NCBI RefSeq assembly: GCF_900112035.1
Contig: NZ_FOKC01000016.1
Location: 1-64,000 of the forward strand
Source of the DNA: Nocardioides alpinus
GTDB taxonomy: Bacteria; Actinomycetota; Actinomycetes; Propionibacteriales; Nocardioidaceae
Length of the DNA stretch: 64,000 nucleotides
Reading direction: 5' to 3'
Every line of letters begins with the position of its first letter. The first letter of the stretch is position 1. The notes beneath the pieces were generated by a model that worked only from the letters and a program-made list of their open reading frames with translations, was not told the origin of the DNA and searched no databases. Positions 52,480 through 60,977 of this stretch are shown here, piece after piece. The position numbers were made by a program, and so were the translations under genes.

Positions 52480-53652
52480 CTACTCGACAGGGAGACCCAG
52501 ACCGCGCGCAATGAGCATGCGCTGAACCTCCGAAGTGCCTTCGCCGATCTCCAGCACCTTCGCGTCGCGGTAGAAGCGAGTGACCGGGTACTCCTCCATG
52601 AACCCGTAGCCGCCGAAGACCTGGGTAGCGATCCGGGTCGCGGTGACGGCTGACTCAGTGGCGTAAACCTTGGCGACCGAGGCGGCCTGCTTGAACTCGC
52701 CATAGGGCGCTCCAGCATCCTTCATGGCTGCCGCGCGGTAGGTCAGCATGCGGCTTGCCTGCAGCATGACTTCGAGGTCGGCAATCTGGAACGCGACGCC
52801 CTGCTTGCGGCCGATCGGGCCTCCGAAGGTCTGTCTCTCCCCGGCGTACTGCAGCGACATGTCGAGACACGCTTGAATGCAGCCGACACTCAGGGCGGAG
52901 ATGGCGACCCTGCCGTCGTCGAGTGTCGCAAGGAACTGGGCGTACCCGCGGCCCTGGTCACCCAACAGGTGGTCTGCGGGTACGCGGACGTCTTGGAACG
53001 AAAGGGGGTGCGTGTCAGAGGCGTGCCAACCAAGCTTGTCGTAGGCCTTTTCCGCCACGAAACCTGGAGTCTTAGTGGGCAACATGATGGCCGAGATTTC
53101 TGCGGATCCGTCATCGCGTGTCCCCGTACGCGCTGTGACCGTCACCAGGCTGGTGATGTCGGAGCCTGAGTTGGTGATGAACTGCTTGGAGCCGTTGACC
53201 ACCCACTGGCCGTCACGCAACTCGGCTTTGGTCTTGGTGGCGCCAGCGTCGGATCCCGCGCCCGGCTCGGTCAGCCCGAACCCTGCCAGCGTGTTCCCAG
53301 CGACCAGGTCGGGGAGCCACTGGTCCTTTTGTTCGGCGGTCCCGTAAGTCAGGATCGGGTTGATGCCTAGACCGACTGCGCCCTGCAGGGTGACGCCTAT
53401 CGATTGGTCGACTCGGCCGAGTTCTTCGATCGCAAGACACAGACTGGTGAAGTCGCCGTCTTCTCCCGCACCGCCGTACTCTTCGGGAGCGGTCAGGCCG
53501 AAGAGGCCAAGTCTGCCCATCGTCTGCACCACATCTACTGGGAAGTGGCGCTCTCGATCCCAGCGCGCGGCGTGAGGCGCAATCTCAGCCTGCGCGAACT
53601 CGCGCACGCTCTGACGGAAATCTTCGTGCTCGCGGGACAACTCGAAGGACAT
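52480..53652 (-). CDS. Acyl-CoA dehydrogenase (FadE19/isovaleryl-CoA type)
   Basis: A 390-residue acyl-CoA dehydrogenase. Signatures are GFGLTEPGAGSDAGATKTKA and NGSKQFITNSGSD in the middle, and GRKQGVAFQIADLEVMLQASRMLTYRAA followed by QVFGGYGFMEEYPVTRFYRDAKVLEIGEGTSEVQRMLIAR at the end. It oxidises a short branched acyl-CoA with electron transfer to ETF. It is the first gene of the leftward operon to maoC, citE, carboxylase and CoA-transferase. A near-perfect 24-bp palindrome sits just upstream. Confidence 0.92.
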   Translation of the reverse strand: MSFELSREHEDFRQSVREFAQAEIAPHAARWDRERHFPVDVVQTMGRLGLFGLTAPEEYGGAGEDGDFTSLCLAIEELGRVDQSIGVTLQGAVGLGINPILTYGTAEQKDQWLPDLVAGNTLAGFGLTEPGAGSDAGATKTKAELRDGQWVVNGSKQFITNSGSDITSLVTVTARTGTRDDGSAEISAIMLPTKTPGFVAEKAYDKLGWHASDTHPLSFQDVRVPADHLLGDQGRGYAQFLATLDDGRVAISALSVGCIQACLDMSLQYAGERQTFGGPIGRKQGVAFQIADLEVMLQASRMLTYRAAAMKDAGAPYGEFKQAASVAKVYATESAVTATRIATQVFGGYGFMEEYPVTRFYRDAKVLEIGEGTSEVQRMLIARGLGLPVE

Positions 53653-53668
53653 ACCCGAACCGTAGCCA

Positions 53669-53692
53669 GGAGGTTAACGATCGCTAACCTCC
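53669..53692. promoter_or_regulatory. 24-bp palindromic operator before the acyl-CoA dehydrogenase operon
   Basis: Half-sites GGAGGTTA (53669-53676) and TAACCTCC (53685-53692) are perfectly inverted around an 8-base centre ACGATCGC. Only one base pair of the 24 is mismatched. It lies 17-40 nt upstream of the ATG at 53652. This is the size and symmetry of a TetR- or MerR-type operator. M. tuberculosis carries a TetR gene next to the same cluster; none is present in this window, so the regulator is unknown. Confidence 0.7.
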
Positions 53693-53751
53693 GTTCGGAG
53701 GTCACTGCTGCGTTTCACCTCATCAGCGCACCGCGTGCTCAGCGCCGCCAC

Positions 53752-53949
53752 TCATAGGACCCATCGGCAGTCGTCCGAGAGGTATGGCTCGCACGTTAGG
53801 CATCGGTTTTCTGAGCAACCCGCGCAACGTTCAAGTCGTTCTCCGCAGTCCTGGCAAAGCACACGTATGGCGGACTGAACCACGGACCAACCGGTCTTCG
53901 CTGGCGTTGCCCAAGACGCTCGTCCGGGGGGCGGCTGTCGATCCGTCAT
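53752..53949 (-). CDS. Small CxxC zinc-ribbon-like protein
   Basis: A 65-residue frame ending with three CxxC pairs in CQDCGERLERCAGCSENRCLTCEP. This spacing resembles a small zinc-binding module. The start is either the ATG at 53949 or a slightly earlier ATG. It lies between the acyl-CoA dehydrogenase operon and the LacI gene, with no clear operon partner. Support is the Cys pattern alone. Confidence 0.35.
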   Translation of the reverse strand: MTDRQPPPGRASWATPAKTGWSVVQSAIRVLCQDCGERLERCAGCSENRCLTCEPYLSDDCRWVL

Positions 53950-54178
53950 GGTTTCGGACTCCATCCAGGGCTGCGGGCGTGCACGGTTTGCAGCCCTAGT
54001 GTCGCTATCGGCCTTCTCCGACACTTTGTTTGATTCAGAAGAAGGCGCAACGAGGGTGTCCAGTGCCGCGCAAGCACCCGGGCCAGTTGCTGGCACAGCT
54101 AGCAGCCGATGGGGCCGATTCGTGTGGGGGCTACTCGCGTTGCGCGAGGCTTCGGGTTGCGCTCTGCCGTTGCTCTGT

Positions 54179-55174
54179 TCAGTCGGACGCGCGCGCGATG
54201 AGTGTCACGGGTGCGCTAGTGATTGCAGGCTGTTTGCTGCCCACGCCGAGCGTCTCGGCCACGTTCGCCGCAATGACGGCCGCGTCCTGGGTTAAGTCGA
54301 ACCGGACGCTGCTTAACGGAGGTGCGGTGAGCGAAGCGATAGGTGTGTCGTCAACGCCAATGACGCCTAAATCCTCGGGAACGGAGATCCCCAGGGTTTG
54401 AGCGGCACTCAGGATGCCGACGGCGGTCATGTCGTTCCAGGCGCAGACTCCGATGCGGGACTCGTTCACTGCTCGCGCCGCGGTCAGCGCGTCTACGAAC
54501 CCGTCAAGTTCGCCGTCGAGAACCACAACATCTGCGTCACCGATGCCGGCGGCGACGGTGAGGTTTCGGAACGCCCTGACACGTGCGTCGATGAATCGCT
54601 GGTTGCGCGGGTCGCGGATGACCGCGTAGATCATTCTGCGGTAGCCACGGGCGATGAGCCTGTCGAGCTGGAGCTGCACGACGGTCGCTTGATCGATGCG
54701 TACGGTGTGTCCTTCGGGTCCGTCCAGTAGCCAGGCGCGGACCTCGGGGATGGTGGACATCGCCATCGCATCCCTGTCAGCGTCAGACAAGGGAGAAAAG
54801 GTGACCACGGCGGCCGCAGTCACCTTGCCCAGCAGCGACCCCAGGTGTCCGTGCCATTGTGGTCCCTCGTACCTCAAGCAGACGAAGCCTTCCTTGGAAA
54901 TCAGAGTTCCAACTTCCTCTAGAAAATGGCCGAGCTCACCCGTCGTGTCCCAGTCCGGGAGGAGGAAGAGCACAACGTCACCGCGGCCGGCGCGTAGAGC
55001 CCGGGCCGCAGGGGACGGCTGGTAGCCGAGCTGACGGGCCGCCAGAAGGACCTGCTCGCGGGTGGCGGGGGTGATCCGCACATCGCTGCGATTGTTTAGT
55101 ACGTAGCTCACCGTCGCGCGCGACACGCCGGCCTCCCGCGCCACGTCGGCGCTGGTCGGGGCGGTCTTGGACAC
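54179..55174 (-). CDS. LacI-family transcriptional regulator
   Basis: A 331-residue protein. The N-terminal LacI HTH is TSADVAREAGVSRATVSYVLNNR and the hinge region ends near PAARALRAGR. The ligand-binding core is periplasmic-binding-protein-like (DVVLFLLPDWDTTGELG, IGVCAWNDMTAVGILSAAQTLGISVPEDLGVIGVDDTPIA). I choose GTG 55174 (GAAAGAAG upstream) over the ATG at 55258, since the extension has no family support. The three operator-like sites at 58090-58225 are the likely targets, placing the divergent hydrolase and peptide importer under its control. Confidence 0.9.
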   Translation of the reverse strand: MSKTAPTSADVAREAGVSRATVSYVLNNRSDVRITPATREQVLLAARQLGYQPSPAARALRAGRGDVVLFLLPDWDTTGELGHFLEEVGTLISKEGFVCLRYEGPQWHGHLGSLLGKVTAAAVVTFSPLSDADRDAMAMSTIPEVRAWLLDGPEGHTVRIDQATVVQLQLDRLIARGYRRMIYAVIRDPRNQRFIDARVRAFRNLTVAAGIGDADVVVLDGELDGFVDALTAARAVNESRIGVCAWNDMTAVGILSAAQTLGISVPEDLGVIGVDDTPIASLTAPPLSSVRFDLTQDAAVIAANVAETLGVGSKQPAITSAPVTLIARASD

Positions 55175-55301
55175 GGAAACTTCTTTCGGTCGAGGTGGGT
55201 GGGCGCCGGTTCGAGCCCGGTGGCTGAGTGGATTCGTGCTCATTCTGCTCCGCGACATGTTGCCGAGGGGCAGCGCCTCGCTGAGGACACGCGTACGTGA
55301 A

Positions 55302-56285
55302 TTACCGCTGCTGGCGTTGTGGCAACCAGTCGTCCGGGGCGTCGATCAGCTCTAGGCGCGCGCCGTCGTTGGACCAGGCGACCCGGACAGGATCAGCGAG
55401 CTCCCCGACGAAGGCACCGCTCTCGTCCAGGTTGCGGAAGGCCAGCAGGGACCATGCCGTCGTCGGATCTTGTATGAGGCGACCGCTGTAGACCGTCTCG
55501 TTGGTCAGGCGCCGTGCTTCGTCGATATTGAAGGCTTGCTTGCCGTCAGTGAGCGCGTACCAAATCCCGCCCCGTTGGCCCCTCGCGCGGCGTTCACCGC
55601 TCAGGGCTGCTGTGGGACACGAGAAGATGAGGACTGCTCGGCCGTTGACGACCTCAGCTTGGAGCACTTCGAGGTGTCCGAAGCCGGCGCCGGGCAGAGT
55701 GAGCGGGGCTTGTTGTTGCCAGCTCCTCAGGTCGGAAGAGGTTGCGACCCCCACCACGCCTCGATTGTCGGGCGCTCCGTCCTTGTCGCGCGCCGTGATC
55801 AGCATCTGCCAGGGTCCGTCGGTAGAGGTGCGCGCAACCCAAGGGTCGCGGAACGCCTCCTCGTGCCACCCGTCGTCATCGAGTTTCTCGTACCAACGGG
55901 CATCGGCCTCGAGCACCAGGCCGGGACGTTTGTGCCATGTCATCAGGTCGGTCGAGGTGGCGGCCAGGATCTTTTGGACGAGACCGTGCTCGCGCCGGGC
56001 CACGCCGGTGTAGAACATCCACCATCCGCCTTGGTCGTCCCGGATGACCGAACCCGTCCAAACGGCGAGGTCGTCTGCTGCCGGAGCGTCGGATGGGACG
56101 AGTGCGTCCGCGACTTCCGTCCATGAGCGAAGGTCTTCGCTGATCGCGTGCCCGATGGTTGCGCGCAGATGCCGACGGTCGGGATCATGCAGGGCGCGCG
56201 ATGCTTTTAAAAAGAACAGATGGTAGGTCGACTCGTCTCGGATCAACCAGAAGTCCCAGGTCCAAGAAGACGGAAGTCTGAGCAC
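55302..56285 (-). CDS. GH32/43/68-like five-bladed beta-propeller glycosidase
   Basis: A 327-residue protein with WTWDFWLIRDESTYHLFFL near the start, SVIRDDQGGWWMFYTGVA, EEAFRDPWVARTSTDGPWQMLITAR and GHLEVLQAEVVNGRAVLIFSC. The aspartates and FRDPWV resemble the catalytic and stabilising residues of clan GH-J/GH-F propeller enzymes (levanase, sucrase or arabinanase types). No signal peptide is seen, so it should be cytoplasmic. It lies between the LacI regulator and CocE-type hydrolase on the same strand. The substrate is unknown; a fructoside is likely for this fold. Confidence 0.75.
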   Translation of the reverse strand: MLRLPSSWTWDFWLIRDESTYHLFFLKASRALHDPDRRHLRATIGHAISEDLRSWTEVADALVPSDAPAADDLAVWTGSVIRDDQGGWWMFYTGVARREHGLVQKILAATSTDLMTWHKRPGLVLEADARWYEKLDDDGWHEEAFRDPWVARTSTDGPWQMLITARDKDGAPDNRGVVGVATSSDLRSWQQQAPLTLPGAGFGHLEVLQAEVVNGRAVLIFSCPTAALSGERRARGQRGGIWYALTDGKQAFNIDEARRLTNETVYSGRLIQDPTTAWSLLAFRNLDESGAFVGELADPVRVAWSNDGARLELIDAPDDWLPQRQQR

Positions 56286-56311
56286 AAGTAATCCCCTTCA
56301 GGGTGCCACGA

Positions 56312-58003
56312 TTATGCAACGTGGGAGTCGTCGGACCCGCCGGGCTTGCTCGGGACGGCGGGCAGGACGAGGCGGGCCGATGCAAGATCGATGGTGTGGT
56401 GGGTGGCCACCAGCGTGGTGCTTGATCCGAGCGACTCAGCGGTGCCTAGGTGTCGCTCGTAGTGGGGAAAGGCCCCTCCTGCCATGTGGAGGCGTAGTCG
56501 GTGGCCAACCTCGAAGCGGTAGGCCGTGGGGTCGAGGTGAAGGACCAACGGATGGTTGGGGAGTCGGTCCAATCGGACGAATCCATCGGTGACGTTGCGT
56601 GATTTGCCGTCGGGTGACACGTCACTCACCCGGACGAAGAGGTCGCAGTGTGGGTTGTCGCTCGTGTGGTTGACCTCGAGGTACGGTGTTCCGATGACTT
56701 CGAGGGCCGAGTCCAGGGGCGCGCCAGTGAACGAGACCGTGTCATCGCGCATCGCAAGGGCACTGTCGTCCTGGTAACCCGAGCGAGACGGCGTGAGCAT
56801 CCTGCCGCCCAGAGCGGGGGTCGGGTCCGATGGGTCATAGCAGAACGTGGCGCCTTCGCCGGCGGCCGCTGGCGTGAGCGCCAAGGCTCCGTCTGCGTGC
56901 GGGTGCACAACGTGTGCGGTCGTCGGAGGCGGCCACGCTTCCAGATTGCGCCACGTGTTGTCCCCGGCGACGCAGATGCTCACTGGGCTGGGACGCGACG
57001 AGGTAGCTCCGATCATGTGTTTGTCCAACCAGTCCAAAGCCTCGCCCAACAAGCGGGCCACCCCTTTGGTGCCCATCTCACCGTGAGTCCAGGGACCCAC
57101 CGTCATAGCCACATCGACACCTCGGCGACGCAAGTGTTGGTACTGCTCGAGGGTGTCGGTTATGAAGAGGTCCTGCCATCCGCCGGCGAGCATCACGGGA
57201 GTGGAGACCCGGTCTAGCGCACTGTTTACGTTGTAACTGGACCAGAACGAGTCGTCCGGATCGCGCCGGGTCGCCCACTCGCTAAACCAGGACCAGCGGT
57301 GTCCCGTGATCTCGTCCGCCGCCTCCTTTAGGGGCAGGGTCGAAAGTGCGGGCGTGACACGGCGCTCGACGCGCGAACCCCGGACCATTGAGCGCAACGT
57401 TGAGAAGTCTTCCTGATGTGCGAGCTGCTCGCTCCATGTCAGGGCTAGCTCAAGGTTGAACGCGCCTTGGGCGTACAGGGCTCGCCTGAAGTCGGCTGGA
57501 CCTGCCCAAATGACGGAGGTGACAAGCTCCGGCGGCGGGTCCATCAGCAGCGCCCACTGTGTGAAGCCGAAGTAGGACCCCCCCAGTGTGGCTAGGTTGC
57601 CGGCGAACCAGGGCTGTTGCCGCAGCCATGCCGCCGTGTCTGCGCCGTCTGATTCCTCATGGACGACGGGCTCGAATTTCCCGCCGGACCCGAAAGTGCC
57701 TCGCGTCCGGGCCAGGACGACGTGGTAGCCGTTGCGGGCGAAGAAGCTTCCGAAGATTGCCGTGGTAAGGAAGTTCCACCCGTACGGGGAGCGCACGAGG
57801 ATCGTTCCTTTGGCTGTCCCGGTCGGCGCTAGGTGGTCCGCTAAGAGGATGGTGCCGTCCCGCATGGGGATTTCTAGATCCGTTTCACGCCTCGCGTGCC
57901 CAGAGGCACCGGGTAGCCGGAGCGCTCGGCTCAAGAGCGGGTACACGCTCCGGTACCTCGGCGGGGCTCCGTAGTTTCGGTCGTCGAAGCTTCTCTGTGG
58001 CAC
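56312..58003 (-). CDS. CocE/NonD-family hydrolase (X-Pro dipeptidyl-peptidase S15 type)
   Basis: A 563-residue serine hydrolase of the CocE/PepX family: IPMRDGTILLADHLAPTG at the N-terminus, nucleophile elbow in LGGSYFGFTQW, acid region in LAGGWQDLFITD and His in GPWTHGEM. A C-terminal jelly-roll domain follows (YLEVNHTSDNPHCDLFVRVSDVSPDGKSRNVTDGFVRL). The GTG start at 58003 has CGAGGAG 6 nt upstream. Such enzymes hydrolyse esters (cocaine), beta-lactam side chains or X-Pro peptides. It is divergent from a peptide-type importer and may act on its cargo. Confidence 0.88.
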   Translation of the reverse strand: MPQRSFDDRNYGAPPRYRSVYPLLSRALRLPGASGHARRETDLEIPMRDGTILLADHLAPTGTAKGTILVRSPYGWNFLTTAIFGSFFARNGYHVVLARTRGTFGSGGKFEPVVHEESDGADTAAWLRQQPWFAGNLATLGGSYFGFTQWALLMDPPPELVTSVIWAGPADFRRALYAQGAFNLELALTWSEQLAHQEDFSTLRSMVRGSRVERRVTPALSTLPLKEAADEITGHRWSWFSEWATRRDPDDSFWSSYNVNSALDRVSTPVMLAGGWQDLFITDTLEQYQHLRRRGVDVAMTVGPWTHGEMGTKGVARLLGEALDWLDKHMIGATSSRPSPVSICVAGDNTWRNLEAWPPPTTAHVVHPHADGALALTPAAAGEGATFCYDPSDPTPALGGRMLTPSRSGYQDDSALAMRDDTVSFTGAPLDSALEVIGTPYLEVNHTSDNPHCDLFVRVSDVSPDGKSRNVTDGFVRLDRLPNHPLVLHLDPTAYRFEVGHRLRLHMAGGAFPHYERHLGTAESLGSSTTLVATHHTIDLASARLVLPAVPSKPGGSDDSHVA

Positions 58004-58089
58004 GGGCTGCTCCTCGCTGCTGCCAGCGTTCGATTGTGCGCTTAGGCACGGTGAACGTGCCCCTGCGCAACAGAGTGTGGGTGCGATGG

Positions 58090-58102
58090 TTACTCGTGTC
58101 AA
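58090..58102. promoter_or_regulatory. Operator-like site 1 (TTACTCGTGTCAA)
   Basis: The reverse complement TTGACACGAGTAA differs from site 2 at one base. On the minus strand it supplies a TTGACA -35 hexamer oriented toward the CocE-type gene. It is one of three related sites in the divergent promoter and a probable LacI-family operator. Confidence 0.6.
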
Positions 58103-58145
58103 TGGACTGCACTACGTTTTCATCGCAGTCGCGAGTCCTGCTGGT

Positions 58146-58158
58146 TTGACACGTGTAA
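58146..58158. promoter_or_regulatory. Operator-like site 2 (TTGACACGTGTAA)
   Basis: The palindromic core ACACGTGT has a central CG, typical of LacI-family operators. TTGACA at 58146-58151 reads toward the importer and could be a -35 box overlapped by the operator. Its centre is 57 bp from site 1 and 67 bp from site 3. Confidence 0.65.
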
Positions 58159-58213
58159 GTGATCTACGTCACATGGGGATTGACGAACTGACGTGACGCT
58201 GCGCACACTCTGG

Positions 58214-58225
58214 TTACACGTGTAA
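58214..58225. promoter_or_regulatory. Operator-like site 3 (perfect palindrome TTACACGTGTAA)
   Basis: A perfect 12-bp palindrome with the same ACACGTGT core as site 2, followed by AGTGAT at both sites 2 and 3. It is 68 bp before the importer binding-protein start and is likely bound by the LacI-type regulator encoded at 54179-55174. Confidence 0.68.
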
Positions 58226-58293
58226 GTGATGCGCAGCACACGTGAGGGCGACTCCGCAGTCGCACCTGAGCCACGTCACACCTCAGATGGGAC

Positions 58294-59889
58294 ATGACCA
58301 TGCTTCAAGTTCACGACCGAATCAGCACTCGCAGCCGTTGGCGTCGCAACGCGGCCGCAACCCTGGCAGTCATCCTGTGCGCCGCACTGGCGGCGTGCAG
58401 CAACAGTACGAACGATGCCGACACTGGGGGCGACGACTCCGGCAAGGGCGGCACGTTCACCTTCGGCATCATCGGCGCGCCGCCCACCCTCAACCCGGCA
58501 CTCGGCGACCCCGCGTACAACCCCTTGTACCAGTGGGCCTACGAGCCCCTTGTGGTCCTCGAGCCCGACGGCACGTACTCCTCCGGACTCGCCGACAAGT
58601 TCGGTTACACCGACGACGAGAACAAGGTGTACGAGGTCACCCTGCGCGAGGACCTGCAGTTCAGTGACGGCGAGACCCTCGACGCGGAGGCCTTGAAAAC
58701 CTTCTTCACCTACGAGAAGAAGCAGAGCAGCAGCGCCGGTCTGCTGCTGGGCTCCGTCGAGTCGATGGAGGTGACTGACCCCCTGACAGTGCGTCTGACC
58801 TTGGGTCGGAGCGACCCCGGCTTCAGCTTCTACTTTGCCCAGGCCTTCGGTGCAGGCAACGTCATCAGCCCCAAGGCGATCAAGGACCCAGACACTCTCA
58901 ACACGGGCACCGCTGGCGCCGGCCAGTACACGGCCGTCCCGGGCGAGACGGTCACTGGGGATCACTACACGTTTGAGAAAAACCCAAACTATTACGACCA
59001 GGACGCCATCCAGTTCGACAAGGTCGTGGTCAAGATCATCGCCAACGCCTCCTCGATGCTGCAGGCGTTGAAGTCCGGACAAATCCAGGCGGCCTCTGCG
59101 GACATCACCACGCTGCAGACAGCGAAGTCGGATGGCATCAACGTGGTCTCGGCGCCGCAGACGCTCGTGGGTCTCAACTTCACGGATCGAACCGGGGAGC
59201 TCAGCGAACCCATGGGAGACGTCCGAGTCCGTCAGGCCCTTCAGATGGCTGTGGACCGCAAAGCCATCGCGCAAGGACTGCTCGGCGACGAGAGCCTCGC
59301 CCTGTCTCAATTCGCGCTTCCCGACACCCCGGGGTTCCTGCCGGAGCTCGAGGAGGAGATGGCCTACGACCCGGACAAGGCCCGCCAACTTCTGGCTGAG
59401 GCGGGATACCCGGACGGGTTCACGCTGAAGACCCTCACCACCCCGTTCAGCGGTTTGGACAAGATCACTGAGGCTATCGCCGGTGAACTCGCCAAGGTAG
59501 GAGTGACGCTCGAAATTACCAGCAAGCCCACGCCGAACGACTACCTGCAGGCGATGCTGAGCAACGAGTACCCGGCCATTGCTCTGGGCTACGGACTCAA
59601 CGACGCGAATAGCTTGTATGCGGGTTTCATCAATCCTCAGGGGCCGTTCAATCCGGCGCACTACTCCGATTCTGAGCTGGACAAGCTCTACGCCACGTAC
59701 TTTGCGACCCCGAGCGAGGAAGCGGGCGAGCTGGAGCAGGCGATCAACCAACGCCTGGTCGACCAGGGATGGGCGCTGCCCGTGCTTGGCACGCCCCTCG
59801 GCTACTACGTCGCGGACGGCTTCAAGGGGCTCGAAGCGACGGCGCTGAACTCTGCCGTCCCTCACTTCACGGAACTGCGTCGCGGCTGA
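58294..59889 (+). CDS. Peptide-type ABC importer substrate-binding lipoprotein (SBP_bac_5)
   Basis: A 531-residue exported lipoprotein with a signal peptide ending LCAALAAC, a good lipobox. It then has a Ser/Asp-rich linker and the SBP_bac_5 fold (GTFTFGIIGAPPTLNPALGDPAYNPLYQWAYEPL, LREDLQFSDGETLDAEALKTFFTY, VRVRQALQMAVDRKAIAQGLL). This family binds peptides, nickel or a range of small hydrophilic solutes. It starts the rightward importer operon. A strong hairpin follows its stop, a common way to raise binding-protein levels over permease. Confidence 0.92.
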   Translation: MTMLQVHDRISTRSRWRRNAAATLAVILCAALAACSNSTNDADTGGDDSGKGGTFTFGIIGAPPTLNPALGDPAYNPLYQWAYEPLVVLEPDGTYSSGLADKFGYTDDENKVYEVTLREDLQFSDGETLDAEALKTFFTYEKKQSSSAGLLLGSVESMEVTDPLTVRLTLGRSDPGFSFYFAQAFGAGNVISPKAIKDPDTLNTGTAGAGQYTAVPGETVTGDHYTFEKNPNYYDQDAIQFDKVVVKIIANASSMLQALKSGQIQAASADITTLQTAKSDGINVVSAPQTLVGLNFTDRTGELSEPMGDVRVRQALQMAVDRKAIAQGLLGDESLALSQFALPDTPGFLPELEEEMAYDPDKARQLLAEAGYPDGFTLKTLTTPFSGLDKITEAIAGELAKVGVTLEITSKPTPNDYLQAMLSNEYPAIALGYGLNDANSLYAGFINPQGPFNPAHYSDSELDKLYATYFATPSEEAGELEQAINQRLVDQGWALPVLGTPLGYYVADGFKGLEATALNSAVPHFTELRRG

Positions 59890-59896
59890 CACATAT

Positions 59897-59931
59897 GGAC
59901 TGGCGAGCCGGCACAGCCGGCTCGCCAGTCC
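59897..59931 (+). terminator. Strong intra-operon hairpin after the binding-protein gene
   Basis: Perfect 16-bp arms GGACTGGCGAGCCGGC and GCCGGCTCGCCAGTCC flank a 3-nt loop, starting 8 nt after the stop at 59889. No T-run follows. It may act as partial terminator or 3' stabiliser between the binding protein and downstream importer genes. Confidence 0.7.
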
Positions 59932-59972
59932 ACCACCGCCAATGAGCCAACCTTGCGAAAAGGCAGGACGAC

Positions 59973-60977
59973 ATGACCCTCGATGCTGACATGGCGCGAG
60001 TGCTCGAGGAGCAGCGCGCGCGCAGCCCACGCGCGGACGAGCAAACCACAGACATGCAAGGCCTTCTGGCGCAGCTGCGTCGACAGCACGAGGAGGGGGT
60101 GCAGTGGATGACCCCTCCAGCCGTTCGCGACCGGGTTTCGGACGTTGAGGACATTGGTCTCGAGGACGAAGAGGGCGCCCGCGTAGCTTCTCGCATCTAC
60201 CGACCAGATGCGTACGGGCAGGGCACGCTCGTGTGGCTGCACGGCGGTGGCTGGATGACTGGAAGCCTCGAAACGGCTGACGTCGTTGCGCGTGCCCTGT
60301 GTGCCAGGGCAGGTCTTGTCGTGGTGTCCGTCGACTACCGGCTGGCACCCGAGCACCCGTGGCCCGCTGCCGTGGACGACGCACGCAACGCAGTGAATTG
60401 GGTGGCCAAAAAGGTACGGTCGCGAGAGCTCCCGGGCCCAGTCCTCGTCGGCGGCGACAGTGCAGGCGGGAACATCGCGGCTGTGATCGCCCTCGAGCCA
60501 GACTTGAAGGACGTACTGGGGGGCCAAGTGTTGGTCTACCCGGCCGTGCGTCTTGACGCGGAACCGCCTGGCCTGCCGTCGCGCGCGGAGTACAAGGAAG
60601 GTTTCGGGCTAGAGCCCAACGCACTCGAGATCGCTGTACAGGCGTACGCCCCACGGGCACAAGACCGTACGGACCCGCGTGTCTCCCCGGGGCTGTCCAC
60701 AGAACTTGCGGCCGCTCCGCCCACGATCGTGGTCACAGCGGGCTGCGATCCGCTTCGCGACGAGGGCAACGGCTACGCCGACGCTCTGCGCGCTGCCGGA
60801 GTGCCAGTCCAGCTCATCGAGCTGCCGGGACTCATCCACGGGTGCCTGGATATGACTGGACAGTCGTCCGTCGCCGACCGCGCGGCCAGTGAAGTAGCGG
60901 CCGCGCTGAATAAGCTGGTCCGGGAGTACGCGAGCCCAGTTGACGCGCCCATGAGAAGCCGGAGGTCAGCGCCATGA
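59973..60977 (+). CDS. Alpha/beta hydrolase (HSL-type esterase)
   Basis: A 334-residue cytoplasmic esterase of the hormone-sensitive-lipase family: oxyanion motif HGGGW, nucleophile GDSAGGN, acid in TAGCDPLRDEG and His in LIHGCLD. An N-terminal cap region is present (about residues 1-60). An AAAGGCAGG-like Shine-Dalgarno precedes the ATG. It lies between the importer binding protein and permease and overlaps the permease start (ATGA). Together with the CocE-type enzyme it suggests the importer brings in an ester or amide substrate. That is inference. Confidence 0.9.
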   Translation: MTLDADMARVLEEQRARSPRADEQTTDMQGLLAQLRRQHEEGVQWMTPPAVRDRVSDVEDIGLEDEEGARVASRIYRPDAYGQGTLVWLHGGGWMTGSLETADVVARALCARAGLVVVSVDYRLAPEHPWPAAVDDARNAVNWVAKKVRSRELPGPVLVGGDSAGGNIAAVIALEPDLKDVLGGQVLVYPAVRLDAEPPGLPSRAEYKEGFGLEPNALEIAVQAYAPRAQDRTDPRVSPGLSTELAAAPPTIVVTAGCDPLRDEGNGYADALRAAGVPVQLIELPGLIHGCLDMTGQSSVADRAASEVAAALNKLVREYASPVDAPMRSRRSAP

